Positions 55,656 to 64,000 of a stretch of DNA of 64,000 bases are shown here, in pieces; positions within the stretch are counted from its first letter, which is position 1, and each line of letters starts with the position of its first letter. Under the pieces are notes generated by a model that saw only the letters and a program-made list of their open reading frames with translations, ran no database searches and was not told the DNA's origin. The position numbers were made by a program, and so were the translations under genes. This DNA comes from Grammothele lineata (taxonomy: Eukaryota; Basidiomycota; Agaricomycetes; Polyporales; Polyporaceae): the NCBI GenBank assembly GCA_002150815.3, contig NDFF03000135.1, positions 62,001 through 126,000 of the forward strand. Direction: 5' to 3'.

Positions 55656-55665
55656 TACCGCACTA

Positions 55666-56181
55666 TTGTACAATGCATCGTTGGATCATCCCATGTTCAT
55701 CGTGCACCCAAGTCTGAACGAGTTGTTCCGCGACTCGCTCAATTGCAAGAGTATCCAAGGGCTAGCATCGGTCTTCCTTGGCCCCTGGGGCACGCTCGAC
55801 TGCCCCATCCCCATTAAGGCGCTAGCAAATAAGCAGATACCTGATAGCCCCCACACCGTGCAATCCTTGGGCCGCAAGGACGGGAACGCATTCAGTTATC
55901 GTAGGTTTCTGATCTCGGCACTAGCTCCTAGGCCCGTTGACGTTGATGTGTCTATCGGTATAATCGACGTTGATTCTCGTCGACGATGTTTGCACACGTC
56001 TTCATATGCAGACATTCGGTACCCCAACTCCGGGATATAAAGCTCGTCATATCTAAGAAAAGGGCGAAGAGGGTGAAGAGAAAGTCGTGGAAAATGGAGC
56101 AACGGTATTATCCGAAAGTGGCATAGTCATTACACAAGGCCTCCGTTTAGAGCGGCCGACGGAACGAAGCGCAAAGGCCGG
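55666..56181. other. Intergenic, no gene seen
   Basis: A plus-strand frame to 56040 has no convincing start and no recognisable motif. Confidence 0.4.
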
Positions 56182-57391
56182 CTAGTCCTTCTGAGCGCGG
56201 TTCTTGTTGTACTCCTCCATCTCCTGCTGGAACGCGAGGATATAGGGCTATCGGGAGCGTCATGGTTAATTTCCGTGAAGCGATAAAACGCTCGAAGATG
56301 TCTAAGACACTCGCCTGCTTTTCCTCGTCAGACAAGGCTTTCCACATCTCCGCGGCCTTCGCGCTGCGGGCCCGGTTTTGTGCCAGCGGGCCCAAGGTAG
56401 GGTCAACAGGAACACTGTTACGGACGGACACCGAGAATCTGTCGCAGGCGTCAGAACGTCAGTCGTCAGTCATCACATCGTGCGCACGGCAGGTCACGTC
56501 AGGTCAGGAAGAAGCTTTACCGGAGGAACGAGCCCATGGGGCGGGGAGGGTGGATGCCCCGCGGGACGTGGATCTTGACCTTGTTGGCGGCGGCGCGCTG
56601 CTTGTTGATCACGTAGACGAGGCGGGGGCTGGCGTTGGTGTACCATTCGCGCCGCGCCTGCTCGTACTCCTCCCGCTTCACTGCGGCCTTGTCGACCCAT
56701 TCCTGAACGCGGGGAACACACGTTAACGTTAGAGACCCGTGCGCTCGCGTATGGCTGGGGGGAAACACGGACCTGTTTCTCGGATTCGGACAGGGCGTGC
56801 CAGCGGGCGCTGATCTCCTTGGAGGCGTTGCTGAACTTCTCGCGGCCTTCGCCCGGGAAGCCGCCCTGAGCAAACTTCTCGGCCAGGAAAATGCTGTAGG
56901 CTCCCGCGGGGCGAAGGGGAGGCAGGTCTTTCTTGAGGAGCCTGATAGCTGCAGGCCGACAACAAGCACAAGCACAAGCACTTCGTTAACGGCGTAGGCG
57001 TAAGCACACAAAGGATGCGCTTACAAGAGATGTCGCGCTGTGCGATTCTGGTTTCAATGTCTGCATTCATAGGGACCTTCTTCGGCTTGGGCTTAGTGGG
57101 CCTTCCCTTCGGCTTGGGTTTCGCCTTCGCCTTTGCCTTCGGCTTGGGTTTCGCTTTTGCCTTTGCCTTTGCCTTCGCTGCGGGCTTCTTGCGGCCCCCG
57201 GTAGCCTTCTTCGCGGTGCTCTTCGCCTTCGTCGCCGTGGACTTTGCGGCGGGCTCCGACGCCAACGCGGTCGTCAAGAACGTCCGCGCAACAAGGTGCT
57301 GACGTGCGAGCATAGCGGGGCGCAGCGCCGCCGTCGCAGCGGCCGGCGCAAAGGCACGCGGCACGGCGCGCCTGAGGAGGAGAGAGAACAT
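56182..57391 (-). CDS. HMG-box protein, probably mitochondrial DNA-packaging/transcription factor
   Basis: Exons 57391-57025, 56948-56773, 56702-56521, 56438-56315, 56247-56182 (304 aa). The N-terminus is a basic, Ala/Arg-rich presequence without acidic residues (MFSLLLRRAVPRAFA), typical of mitochondrial import. A Lys/Ala/Pro repeat tract (about residues 65-105) follows. HMG box 1: RPAGAYSIFLAEKF, SKEISARWHALSESEKQEW, a motif that bends DNA. A second, weaker box follows with LAQNRARSAKAAEMWKALSD, EEKQPYILAFQQEMEEYNK. This resembles yeast Abf2 and animal TFAM in layout; the function is inferred. The fourth intron has a GC donor (CAG|GCGAGT at 56314) and AG acceptor, needed to reach the conserved PYILAFQQEM end. 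Divergent from NDUFA2, another mitochondrial gene, with 288 bases between. Confidence 0.78.
57050..57190 (-). repeat. Coding minisatellite in the HMG-box gene
   Basis: Tandem GCCTTCGGCTTGGGTTTC-like units on the plus strand, which read on the minus strand as alternating Lys-Ala and Lys-Pro dipeptides. The array stays in frame. Confidence 0.6.
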
Positions 57392-57679
57392 AGAGGAGGA
57401 GGAGGAGGAGAGAGAGAGAGCGACGACGTGGAGGAATAAAGAGGAGGTTGGAGAGAGAACGCGACTGGCATTCGCGGTCGCGTCGCGTGCCGTGTTTCGG
57501 GCGCGGGTTTTACGTCCAATTACTTACGCGAGCGGTGACAAGTCCGCGTTTGGGCATATCGCGACGGGTTACCCGGCGAAATCCGCGATTTCCCGAGCAG
57601 CCTGGCCTCGCGCCGCCGCTGCCGCTGCCGACCCCAGTCCTCTTCTCCACCGCCGCCGTCCTCGTCGTCTTCCGCCACC

Positions 57680-58078
57680 ATGTCGTTCGCGAGGGCACTC
57701 TCTCCCGCCATCCGGGAAATTCGTATTCTCTGCTGCCAGACCGGCGCTGCGTCTGCGGGAACGCGGTGAGTGTCCCACTTGGACCGTTCGTTCTCTATGC
57801 TCACGCCTGCACCCGTTCGTCCCAGGGAATTCATCACCTCCACCTACCCTGCCATGAAGCAGGCGAACCCGGACCTCCCCATCCTCATCCGCCAGGCTAA
57901 GGGGACCCCCGCACGGGTGTTTGCGCGGTTCGGTACGTGCCCTTAGGCCCTTTACCCTCCGTCGTTTGCTAACTGGCCTCTTCTGGTAGAGCGGGGAGTT
58001 GAGAAGCATGTTGAAGTAGAGGGCCTCCCGGCGTCGGATGTCGCGTCGCGGATCTCGCAGCTGCTGGGTACCGCATGA
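57680..58078 (+). CDS. NADH:ubiquinone oxidoreductase subunit NDUFA2 (B8)
   Basis: Accessory subunit of mitochondrial complex I with a thioredoxin-like fold, on the matrix arm. Exons 57680-57765, 57826-57932, 57990-58078 give 93 aa, the normal length. Landmarks: IREIRILCCQTGAASAGTRE, the family's N-terminal strand and paired cysteines, then YPAMKQANPDLPILIRQAKG and ARVFARFERGVEKHVEVEGL. All introns GT-AG. The ATG sits in a CCACCATG context. It shares a 288-base divergent upstream region with the HMG-box gene. Confidence 0.93.
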
Positions 58079-58533
58079 GTCTGTCCTGTGCTTCCCGGAC
58101 CGTTTCTTCAATGGAGTTTGAGCACGTACCGTTTCTGGTGGACATGTCTCGCAGTATATGAGCGGGTAAGTTCACGGTCTCACACACCAACTCTTCAGCA
58201 AGTCTACTCAAGCCCTGCGAAATCGGCGGCATGAACGGAGAGCGAAGGGTGCGTGCGGAGCAAGGGGTTCCGTTACGGCCAGGCCAGATTGAACATGCGC
58301 GCTTCGTGACGTACGTGCAACCACCAACGTTTAATATCATTGAAGACCCGCGAAGATACTCTGGGACGACCGGTCGGAATACCACTGGACTGTACGGTCC
58401 GACACCCGACAACTGCCGCATATCACGCACAACAGCCCAATGTCGGTCGTAAAGCACGAAGAATACCGATAAAGTAAGCTATGTACAATATGCTACACCA
58501 CCAAGTCGAAGAAGGACAGAGCACCCGAAACGA
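58079..58533. other. Convergent intergenic region, no gene seen
   Basis: Between the ends of NDUFA2 (plus) and the TMEM184-like gene (minus). Open frames here are shadows of no recognisable protein. Confidence 0.4.
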
Positions 58534-61241
58534 CTATGCCCAAGGATTGTCCTCCGGCACGTCCACGACAATCCTCGCATATGCCGGGGGCGTCCCCGCC
58601 CTCGCCACCGTCGCCTCCACCGCATCCACCGCCTCCTCTTCAACCTCCTCCGCCTCGTCCATCCCGATCCCAAACCGCCCGTCCGTGTCCGCGTCTGCGA
58701 CCTCGACCTCGCCCTCCTCCCTGCGTCCTTCCGCGTCCTCCGCGACGTACCCGCGCCTGTACACCCGATGCAGCGCCCCGCCCGCATGCACGGCCGGCTC
58801 GCCCCTGCGCCGTTCGCGCGTCATCTCCTCTTCAGCTGCGCGCGGGTCTTCTACGACGAGATCGACCGCGTCCGGGGGTAGCATAGGTGACGGCGGGGGG
58901 CGGTTCTTCGGGCTCTTGGGGCTGCCCCGCCATGAGGACGACGCGGTGTGGCTCTGACTCTGGCTTTGAGGCGTCTGCGGGGAACCGGAGTGTGTCCTTG
59001 TCCTTGCGACGCGCACCGCGGGTGAGGGCGATGGGGAGGGCTCGCCGGGAGAGTTGCGCGCGCTCGTCCACAGGAGCTGTACCCCGTCCTTGTGTGGGGC
59101 CGGCATGCGCTCCGTCTCTTTGTCGATGATGACCTCCGGACGTCCAGGGCTCGAGCCTGCGCTTGAGTCCGAGTCCAGTCCTCGAGCTTTGCCCTTGATG
59201 TTGCCCTGCTGTTGGGGGAAGTATGACGCAGGAGCACCAGTACCCACCGCTCCATATCCGCCCCGACCGTCCCTCGGCGTCGCCGCCGCCGTCCTCCTCG
59301 GGCCCCCCAGAGGCGAGAACCACGCCGAGTGCTCGTCCCTCAGAATGCGCTCCTCCGCGACCCACATCGTCCTTCTCGCCGCCTCAGATGAGACGTCCAC
59401 GCACGGGTAGTTGTAGTCCCCGAAGAGGTACCTCCGGCTCTGCGCGAACAGCTCCTCGTCCGCGTCCTCGAGGTCCCCGAAGGGCAGCTCGTACCCCTCT
59501 TCCGCGACGTCGTGCGCGAAGAGGGAGAACCCCCCGTCCCACGCAGGGGCGTGCAGGTCGGCGGCGGAGTGCACGGCGTCGTCAGCCTGTTCTTGAAGCA
59601 GTGGGGCGTACACCTCGCCCTCGCCATCAAGCGCACGGCCCACGCCCCTCGCGAGCGCCCCCTGCCCCCTTGTCCCCGTCCCCACCGCAGGCTGCGGGAG
59701 CCAATACTTCCTCTTCCCGCCCTGCGCGTACCTCAACCCCGCCCGAATCCTACGATCCCGTCCAGAGCCCTGGTGCACCTGCCCCTCGCTCGGCTCGAAC
59801 TCCCTATAATCCATCCCCTCGCCTCTAAACGTCGCGCGCGCGTCCTCCAGCACGTCTTTCACCCCGAACGCGTCGCGCGCCGCGTGCAGCACCGGGAGCC
59901 GCCCTGCATACACGTACGCGTGCCCAGAAGCGGAAGCGGAAGCGGAAGAGCGGGAAGAGGAGGGGCGGTCCTCGTAGTCGCGCGCAGAGAACGCGAAGAG
60001 GTGCGCGAGCGCGAAGAGCGGCATCTCGAGGCAGATGAGCGTGTCGGTGAGCCCGAGCGCGACGTGCTCCGGATCGGCGTAGGGGCCGAGGCGGGGGATG
60101 GCCCCGCCCGCGACGAGGAGGGAGATGAAGAGGGACTGCCAGAAGGAGAAGAAGAGGATGCCTTTGACGCAGAGGAACTTGGGCATTGGGCTGAGATCGG
60201 GTCAGTGGGAGTTGCGCGACATGGTGATGGTGACAGGTGGGGGCGGGACGTACCGGAAGGGTTTGAGGTCGTCGTTTACGCACATCCAGAATATGGCTAG
60301 GCAGTAGAGCGCCAGGCATATGCTGATGTTGTAAACGATGCTGATGTAGAGGTAGCCGGAGCCCGCACGGAGGTCGCCTTCGTTGTACTTTCCGACCAGC
60401 TTCAGGATGACCGTGGCGAGGGCGAGGATAGGCTTGACTTGGACATATTCTGCGCCAAGGATGAGTTGCGGCTCACAAAGGAAAAGGAGCAGACGTACGA
60501 ATGACACCCCGCTTGAGGAAGAGGAACGTGTATGGGTCGCTAACGTCGACCTCCCGCCAGAAGAGGTTCCCAGGGAACACGGGGTATTTTGGAGGGCGGC
60601 CGTGGAGGAGAATCAACAGTGACCGTTCGCCCCCTAGGTAGGCGATGAGGAGGTCGAAGAAGCAGTAGATTACAAATGCCTAGGTGGGGGATTAGCTCGT
60701 AATAGACCCAAAGGATAGAGTGGTAAGGAGACGGAGACACTGGACGCGCGTTCGTCTCTCTTGCACGTCGAGAATCCCGCGTCATATCCGGGGGAAGGAG
60801 AGAGGTAATGCACTATCCTCCCCAAGGTTCGGCATTGTTACATGAACTCGCACCTTCCCCCTTGCCCAAGAGCGACTTCTTTCGACGCAAGCAACCACCC
60901 ATGAGTATGCAGAACTCACCTCGTATATGTCTCGTACGACATCAATAAAGAACGCAGCCTCGAGCGAGAATAATGATATGAAGGACGCGATTGCGTATAG
61001 TGGCACCATGAGCATGATCCGTATAACTTGTCTGCACGCGAGTCTTCAGCAAACAGCACTCCGAACGTGTGCGGGAATGAGAGACGCACCGTTGGAGATG
61101 AGGCTTCCTATAGTTCTTGAGATGGAGGACGATGGACATGGCAGAGACAGCCGTGGCAATGACGGTACAAAGGCCGGCAGTGAGGAGGATAGGAACGGGG
61201 AGGGACGACCCAGAGCCTCTGCCGAGCTCGGGTTCCGCCAT
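58534..61241 (-). CDS. TMEM184 / OST-alpha-like (DUF300) multi-pass membrane protein with long C-terminal tail
   Basis: Exons 61241-61090, 61031-60920, 60679-60499, 60449-60254, 60190-58534 (765 aa). The DUF300 membrane domain fills the first ~270 residues: LLTAGLCTVIATAVSAMSIV, RQVIRIMLMVPLYAIASFIS, VVRDIYEAFVIYCFFDLLIA then YLGGERSLL, YVQVKPILALATVILKL, IVYNISICLALYCLAIFW and FLCVKGILFFSFWQSLFISL. In plants this family includes LAZ1 and in animals TMEM184; vacuolar or endosomal localisation and a role in transport or signalling are known for some. The cytoplasmic tail of nearly 500 residues is low-complexity and unconserved, with one Tyr/Phe/Trp-rich island (DAFGVKDVLEDARATFRGEG, DYREFEP, LFGDYNYPCVD). 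The third exon follows an unusually long (240-base) intron, but the joined sequence fits the family. Confidence 0.85.
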
Positions 61242-61729
61242 GGCTGCTTTCTGCTGTCCACAGCAAACACGACACAGGTATAAGAGTCGTCGAGGAAGAC
61301 TGCGTAGAGGAGCGAGTGTCGCTGCGGGCAGCGGCCCCGAGAGACGTCTGCGTGCGCTTCGACTGGGAGTGGCCTGCGCAGATGACGGCGAATGACGGCA
61401 CCAGGTCGAGTTGGGAAACAGGCGCCCGTTGGAAGAGCCCGCCACCCGCGATCAAATCACGCGCCGGCGCGGGGCGGATGTCTCCCGGTCAGGCTCGATC
61501 GTGCGGGGCAACGCGACTCATGAGTCCTTTCTTTCTCTCTCCCCGCTCACGCTCACGCTCGTGCTAGGCTCCGACGTCTCGCTCTCGACGATCTCTTGGA
61601 GGTTGGCACTCCTCTGAACGACTGTCAGGAACTAGGGCTCGCTCGCCACCACGTCCGGGCACGAGATCTCACTAAGTTTACAATTAGCTCTAACTTCGCG
61701 CAGTCGTAGCCCAAGGACAGTAAGGAGAC
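61242..61729. other. Divergent intergenic region, no gene seen
   Basis: Shared upstream region of the TMEM184-like gene and PEX19. No specific motif recognised. Confidence 0.35.
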
Positions 61730-63137
61730 ATGGCAGCACCACGAAAGACAACAGTAGAGGACGAAGACCTCGATGACCTAGACGGTTCGCCTCTCCTAAC
61801 CCTCCGCGTCGACTTTTGCCTTACACCCTCCTCACACGACCAGATGTCCTGGACAAGTTCAGCGCGCCCCCAAAGCCCGCCGCGGCCTCCGCCACTTCCT
61901 CCTCCCCTTCCGCGATTCCACCAGCACAGTCCACATCCTCCACCTCCTTATCCACCGCAACGCCAAACAAACCCGCGCCACCCCCCACATCCAAACCCGA
62001 CCCCTTCGGGCTCGACGGGCTCGACGACGACTTCGCGCGCGAGCTCACAAAGGGCATGGAATCCCTCTTCCGCGACATCGCCCAGGGCGCCGGGCTCGAC
62101 GGCGTTCCCGGCGTCCCAGGTGCGGGTGCGCCAGGGGACGCAGGGGAGGGCTCGGCGGAGCGCGAGGCGGCGTTCCGCGCGGCGTGGGAGGCGATGCTCG
62201 TCGAGGGCATGAATGGCGCGATGGGCCCCGAGGACATCGTGGGGAGCAGCAATAAGAATTCAGCGGGTGCGGCTGGGGCGAGCGCGGGGGCAACAGCGGG
62301 AGGGGCGGAGTCGTTCCAAGACCGAATCCGGCAGACGATGGACAAGCTGAAAGAGAGCGAGCACAAGGTGCGTACCTCTCCGGCTCGACTTTTCTCTGTC
62401 TCGCGCTGACGGCGATGGCGCGCGTGCAAAGGCGGACGAGGCGGCGGCGCAGCCTGGGGACGGGCTTGAGGACCTCTTCGCGCGGCTCGGGGGCGACCTC
62501 GAGGGCGGCGAGTCTGAAGACGACCTGAAGGGCATCTTGGAGTCGATGATGTCGCAGCTGATGAGCAAGGACGTGCTATATGAGCCGCTTAAGGAGTTGC
62601 ATGACAAGGTGCGCCCCCTTCTTCCCCTCCCCCCTCTTTCCTTTTCTCCGCCCCGTACCCGCACTCACTTCCTCCACCCCTTACGTGCACGGCCCACAGT
62701 TCCCCTCATACCTGAAAGACAACGCGGCGACGCTCAGCGCAGAAGACAAGGCGCGGTACGCCGCGCAGTCCAAGGTCGTCGCGCAGATCGTCGCGGCGTT
62801 CGAGGACCCGGGGTACTCGGATGAGGACGCGCAGAAGGGGCTCAAGATCGTCGAGCTCATGCAGGAGGTGAGTGCATCTTCTGGTAGCGCGTGCGCTCCA
62901 CAGCATTGTGAATGCTCGTGAGGTGCTTGGGCGCGCCCTTCACGAAAGCACCCCCTGCGCCCGCGCATAGACTCCGCATCCCCCCGTCCACCCAGTACCC
63001 AATGCTAACCTCAATCGTAACCGCAGATGCAAGAACACGGCTCGCCCCCGTCCGAGATCATGGGCCCCCTCCCGCCCGGGTTCGACCTCGGCCCAGACGG
63101 GCTCCCCAAGCTCCCCGACGGGTGCACGATTGCGTGA
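61730..63137 (+). CDS. PEX19: Peroxisomal biogenesis factor 19
   Basis: Cytosolic chaperone and import receptor for peroxisomal membrane proteins. Exons 61730-61784, 61844-62367, 62432-62608, 62700-62867, 63027-63137 (344 aa). The acidic N-terminus (VEDEDLDDLDDVLDKFSAPP) matches the Pex3-binding segment. Then come DPFGLDGLDDDFARELTKGM then ESLFRDI, and the helical C-terminal domain LKGILESMMSQLMSKDVLYE, PLKELHDKFPSYL, FEDPGYSDEDAQKGLKIVEL and PSEIMGPLPPGFD. It ends in CTIA, a CaaX farnesylation box as expected for Pex19. Introns are GT-AG; the first splits codon 19. Length is normal. Confidence 0.93.
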
Positions 63138-63663
63138 CCGGACGCCCCCGCGCGCGGTGGCGTCTCTAGCGCGGAGGGGCGACTGCGGTGGAGGGAATAT
63201 GAGGGGGAAAGGGGAGAGGGAGGGGAAGGAGGGGAAGGAAGGGAGAGGGGGGATGACGAATCCGAATATCGAAAATGTACGATTGGTGTACGAGCTGCTT
63301 AACGTCCTGACATTGGGCGTGCGCGTGCTGCGTCGACCTGTCGACCTGTCGCTGTGTGTACTCTTCCTTGACTGAGCACTCCTCCGACTCGTTGCTTGCT
63401 CGCGCAATACGCTGCGATAGTTGCGTATGTCGCCATGAGAGATACCGTGAGGACGTCCAAGCACTCATGCATGCGCCATCATACGCCAGCAGCGATAACA
63501 GGCCAGCGGCGCGGTGCGAAGGATGTACAACGACAGCATCCAAGCCAACTTCTATTCCCAGTTCCTGGACATTTCCGATATTCCTACACCAAGACAGGCC
63601 GTTCGTTCCAATTTCGCAATCTACCGTCTACAGCCTGGACGCGCCCGTGCCGGTGTTGTCCAG
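63138..63663. other. Convergent intergenic region, no gene seen
   Basis: Between the ends of PEX19 and the peroxiredoxin gene. 63180-63255 is a G/A-rich simple tract. Confidence 0.4.
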
Positions 63664-63943
63664 TCAGAGAGCAGCGAGGACAGCGTCGGCGCTCGAGACG
63701 GAGACGTCGCGCGCGGGCTCGACCTGCGCATGTCGAAACGTTCATCAGTAACCCGCTCACCACCATGATGGGGGTAATGGGAATGAAGAGATGAAGAGCA
63801 CGCACCCCGAGGTAAGTGATCTTCCCGTCGTCGACGATGAGCGCGTAGCGCTTGGTGCGCGTGCCGAAGTCGAGCGCGGAGAGGTCCTGGGAGAGGCCGA
63901 GCTTTGCGGACCAGCGTGCGTCGGGGTCCGAGAGCGCGAGGAT
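63664..63943 (-). CDS. Prx5-type peroxiredoxin, C-terminal part
   Basis: Thiol peroxidase of the Prx5/PMP20 group, of which only the last two complete exons are in the window: 63943-63806 (46 codons, phase 0) and 63723-63664. They read ILALSDPDARWSAKLGLSQD, then LDFGTRTKRYALIVDDGKIT, then YLGVEPARDVSVSSADAVLA, ending in AAL and the stop. This matches the family C-terminus, with the SDPDA and RYALIVDDG motifs. The ending AAL is close to but not a standard peroxisomal SKL-type signal. The peroxidatic cysteine lies upstream, beyond the 63944 acceptor and outside what can be read. No further exon can be fixed in 63944-64000. Confidence 0.85.
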
Positions 63944-64000
63944 CTGGTGTGCGAGAGGGGGGATAGAGCGTTAGCGATCCGAGTGCGAGCGCTGTGTAGA

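Larger units (their letters stand above)
51123..55665 (-). repeat. Right arm of the 4.4-4.5 kb inverted repeat
   Basis: Reverse-complement partner of 3617-8056. Inner block 51123-51175 matches 8005-8056 (ACGCGATCACATGATTT, TGACGTAC), the kinase exons match one for one, and the outer hairpin units recur at 55420-55655. The final shared bases are near TTGTACA at about 55660. The arm is slightly longer because of small insertions in introns and flanks. Confidence 0.85.

Noticed and set aside
3617..55665. The whole interval as a giant transposon with 4.5 kb terminal inverted repeats
   Set aside because: No transposase, recombinase or polymerase gene was seen, no target-site duplication is evident at the outer edges, and the interior holds ordinary chromosomal genes such as MCM10, RAD17 and HAAO.
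55666..56040. 124-codon plus-strand frame next to the right arm
   Set aside because: No ATG at its head, no motif, and it straddles the edge of the repeat arm.

Overview
The window is nuclear DNA from a filamentous basidiomycete, probably an Agaricomycete. It is GC-rich, and nearly every gene is split by short (about 50-60 nt) GT-AG introns. The gene content fits: HET-domain proteins of the type starting MWLLDTE, F-box proteins, a GH71 alpha-1,3-glucanase, a sedolisin protease and HAAO of the kynurenine route. No rRNA, tRNA, CRISPR or bacterial-type operon was seen. Gene models below were built by hand from splice signals and reading-frame continuity.

Layout, left to right: the 5' end of an S53 (sedolisin) protease; an F-box-like protein; the left arm (about 3.62-8.06 kb) of a long inverted repeat carrying protein kinase copy 1; a ferric reductase; a NOPCHAP1-like (DUF4598) protein; HET gene A; a third kinase of the same family; a prenylcysteine oxidase; three tandem HET genes B, C and D; MCM10; a very small secreted peptide gene; a fifth, unrelated HET protein; another F-box-like protein; the RAD17/RAD24 checkpoint clamp loader; HAAO; a gene-poor 3.9 kb stretch with a decayed membrane-protein gene; a GH71 glucanase; the right arm (about 51.12-55.67 kb) with kinase copy 2; a mitochondrial-type HMG-box protein; complex I subunit NDUFA2; a TMEM184/OST-alpha-like membrane protein; PEX19; and the 3' end of a Prx5-type peroxiredoxin.

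Two observations stand out. (1) Two intact kinase genes sit in inverted 4.5 kb arms about 43 kb apart. Their 115-residue catalytic core exons encode identical protein although the introns have diverged. A more distant paralogue with the same exon structure lies between them. (2) Four HET genes (A-D) share one intron position and the same C-terminal extension, marked by a GWC-x2-G-x-GLW motif that I cannot assign to a named domain. HET domains are known from fungal nonself recognition and programmed cell death, so a kinase plus HET recognition locus bounded by inverted repeats is a reasonable hypothesis. It is inference only. The housekeeping genes interspersed here argue against a simple mobile element.
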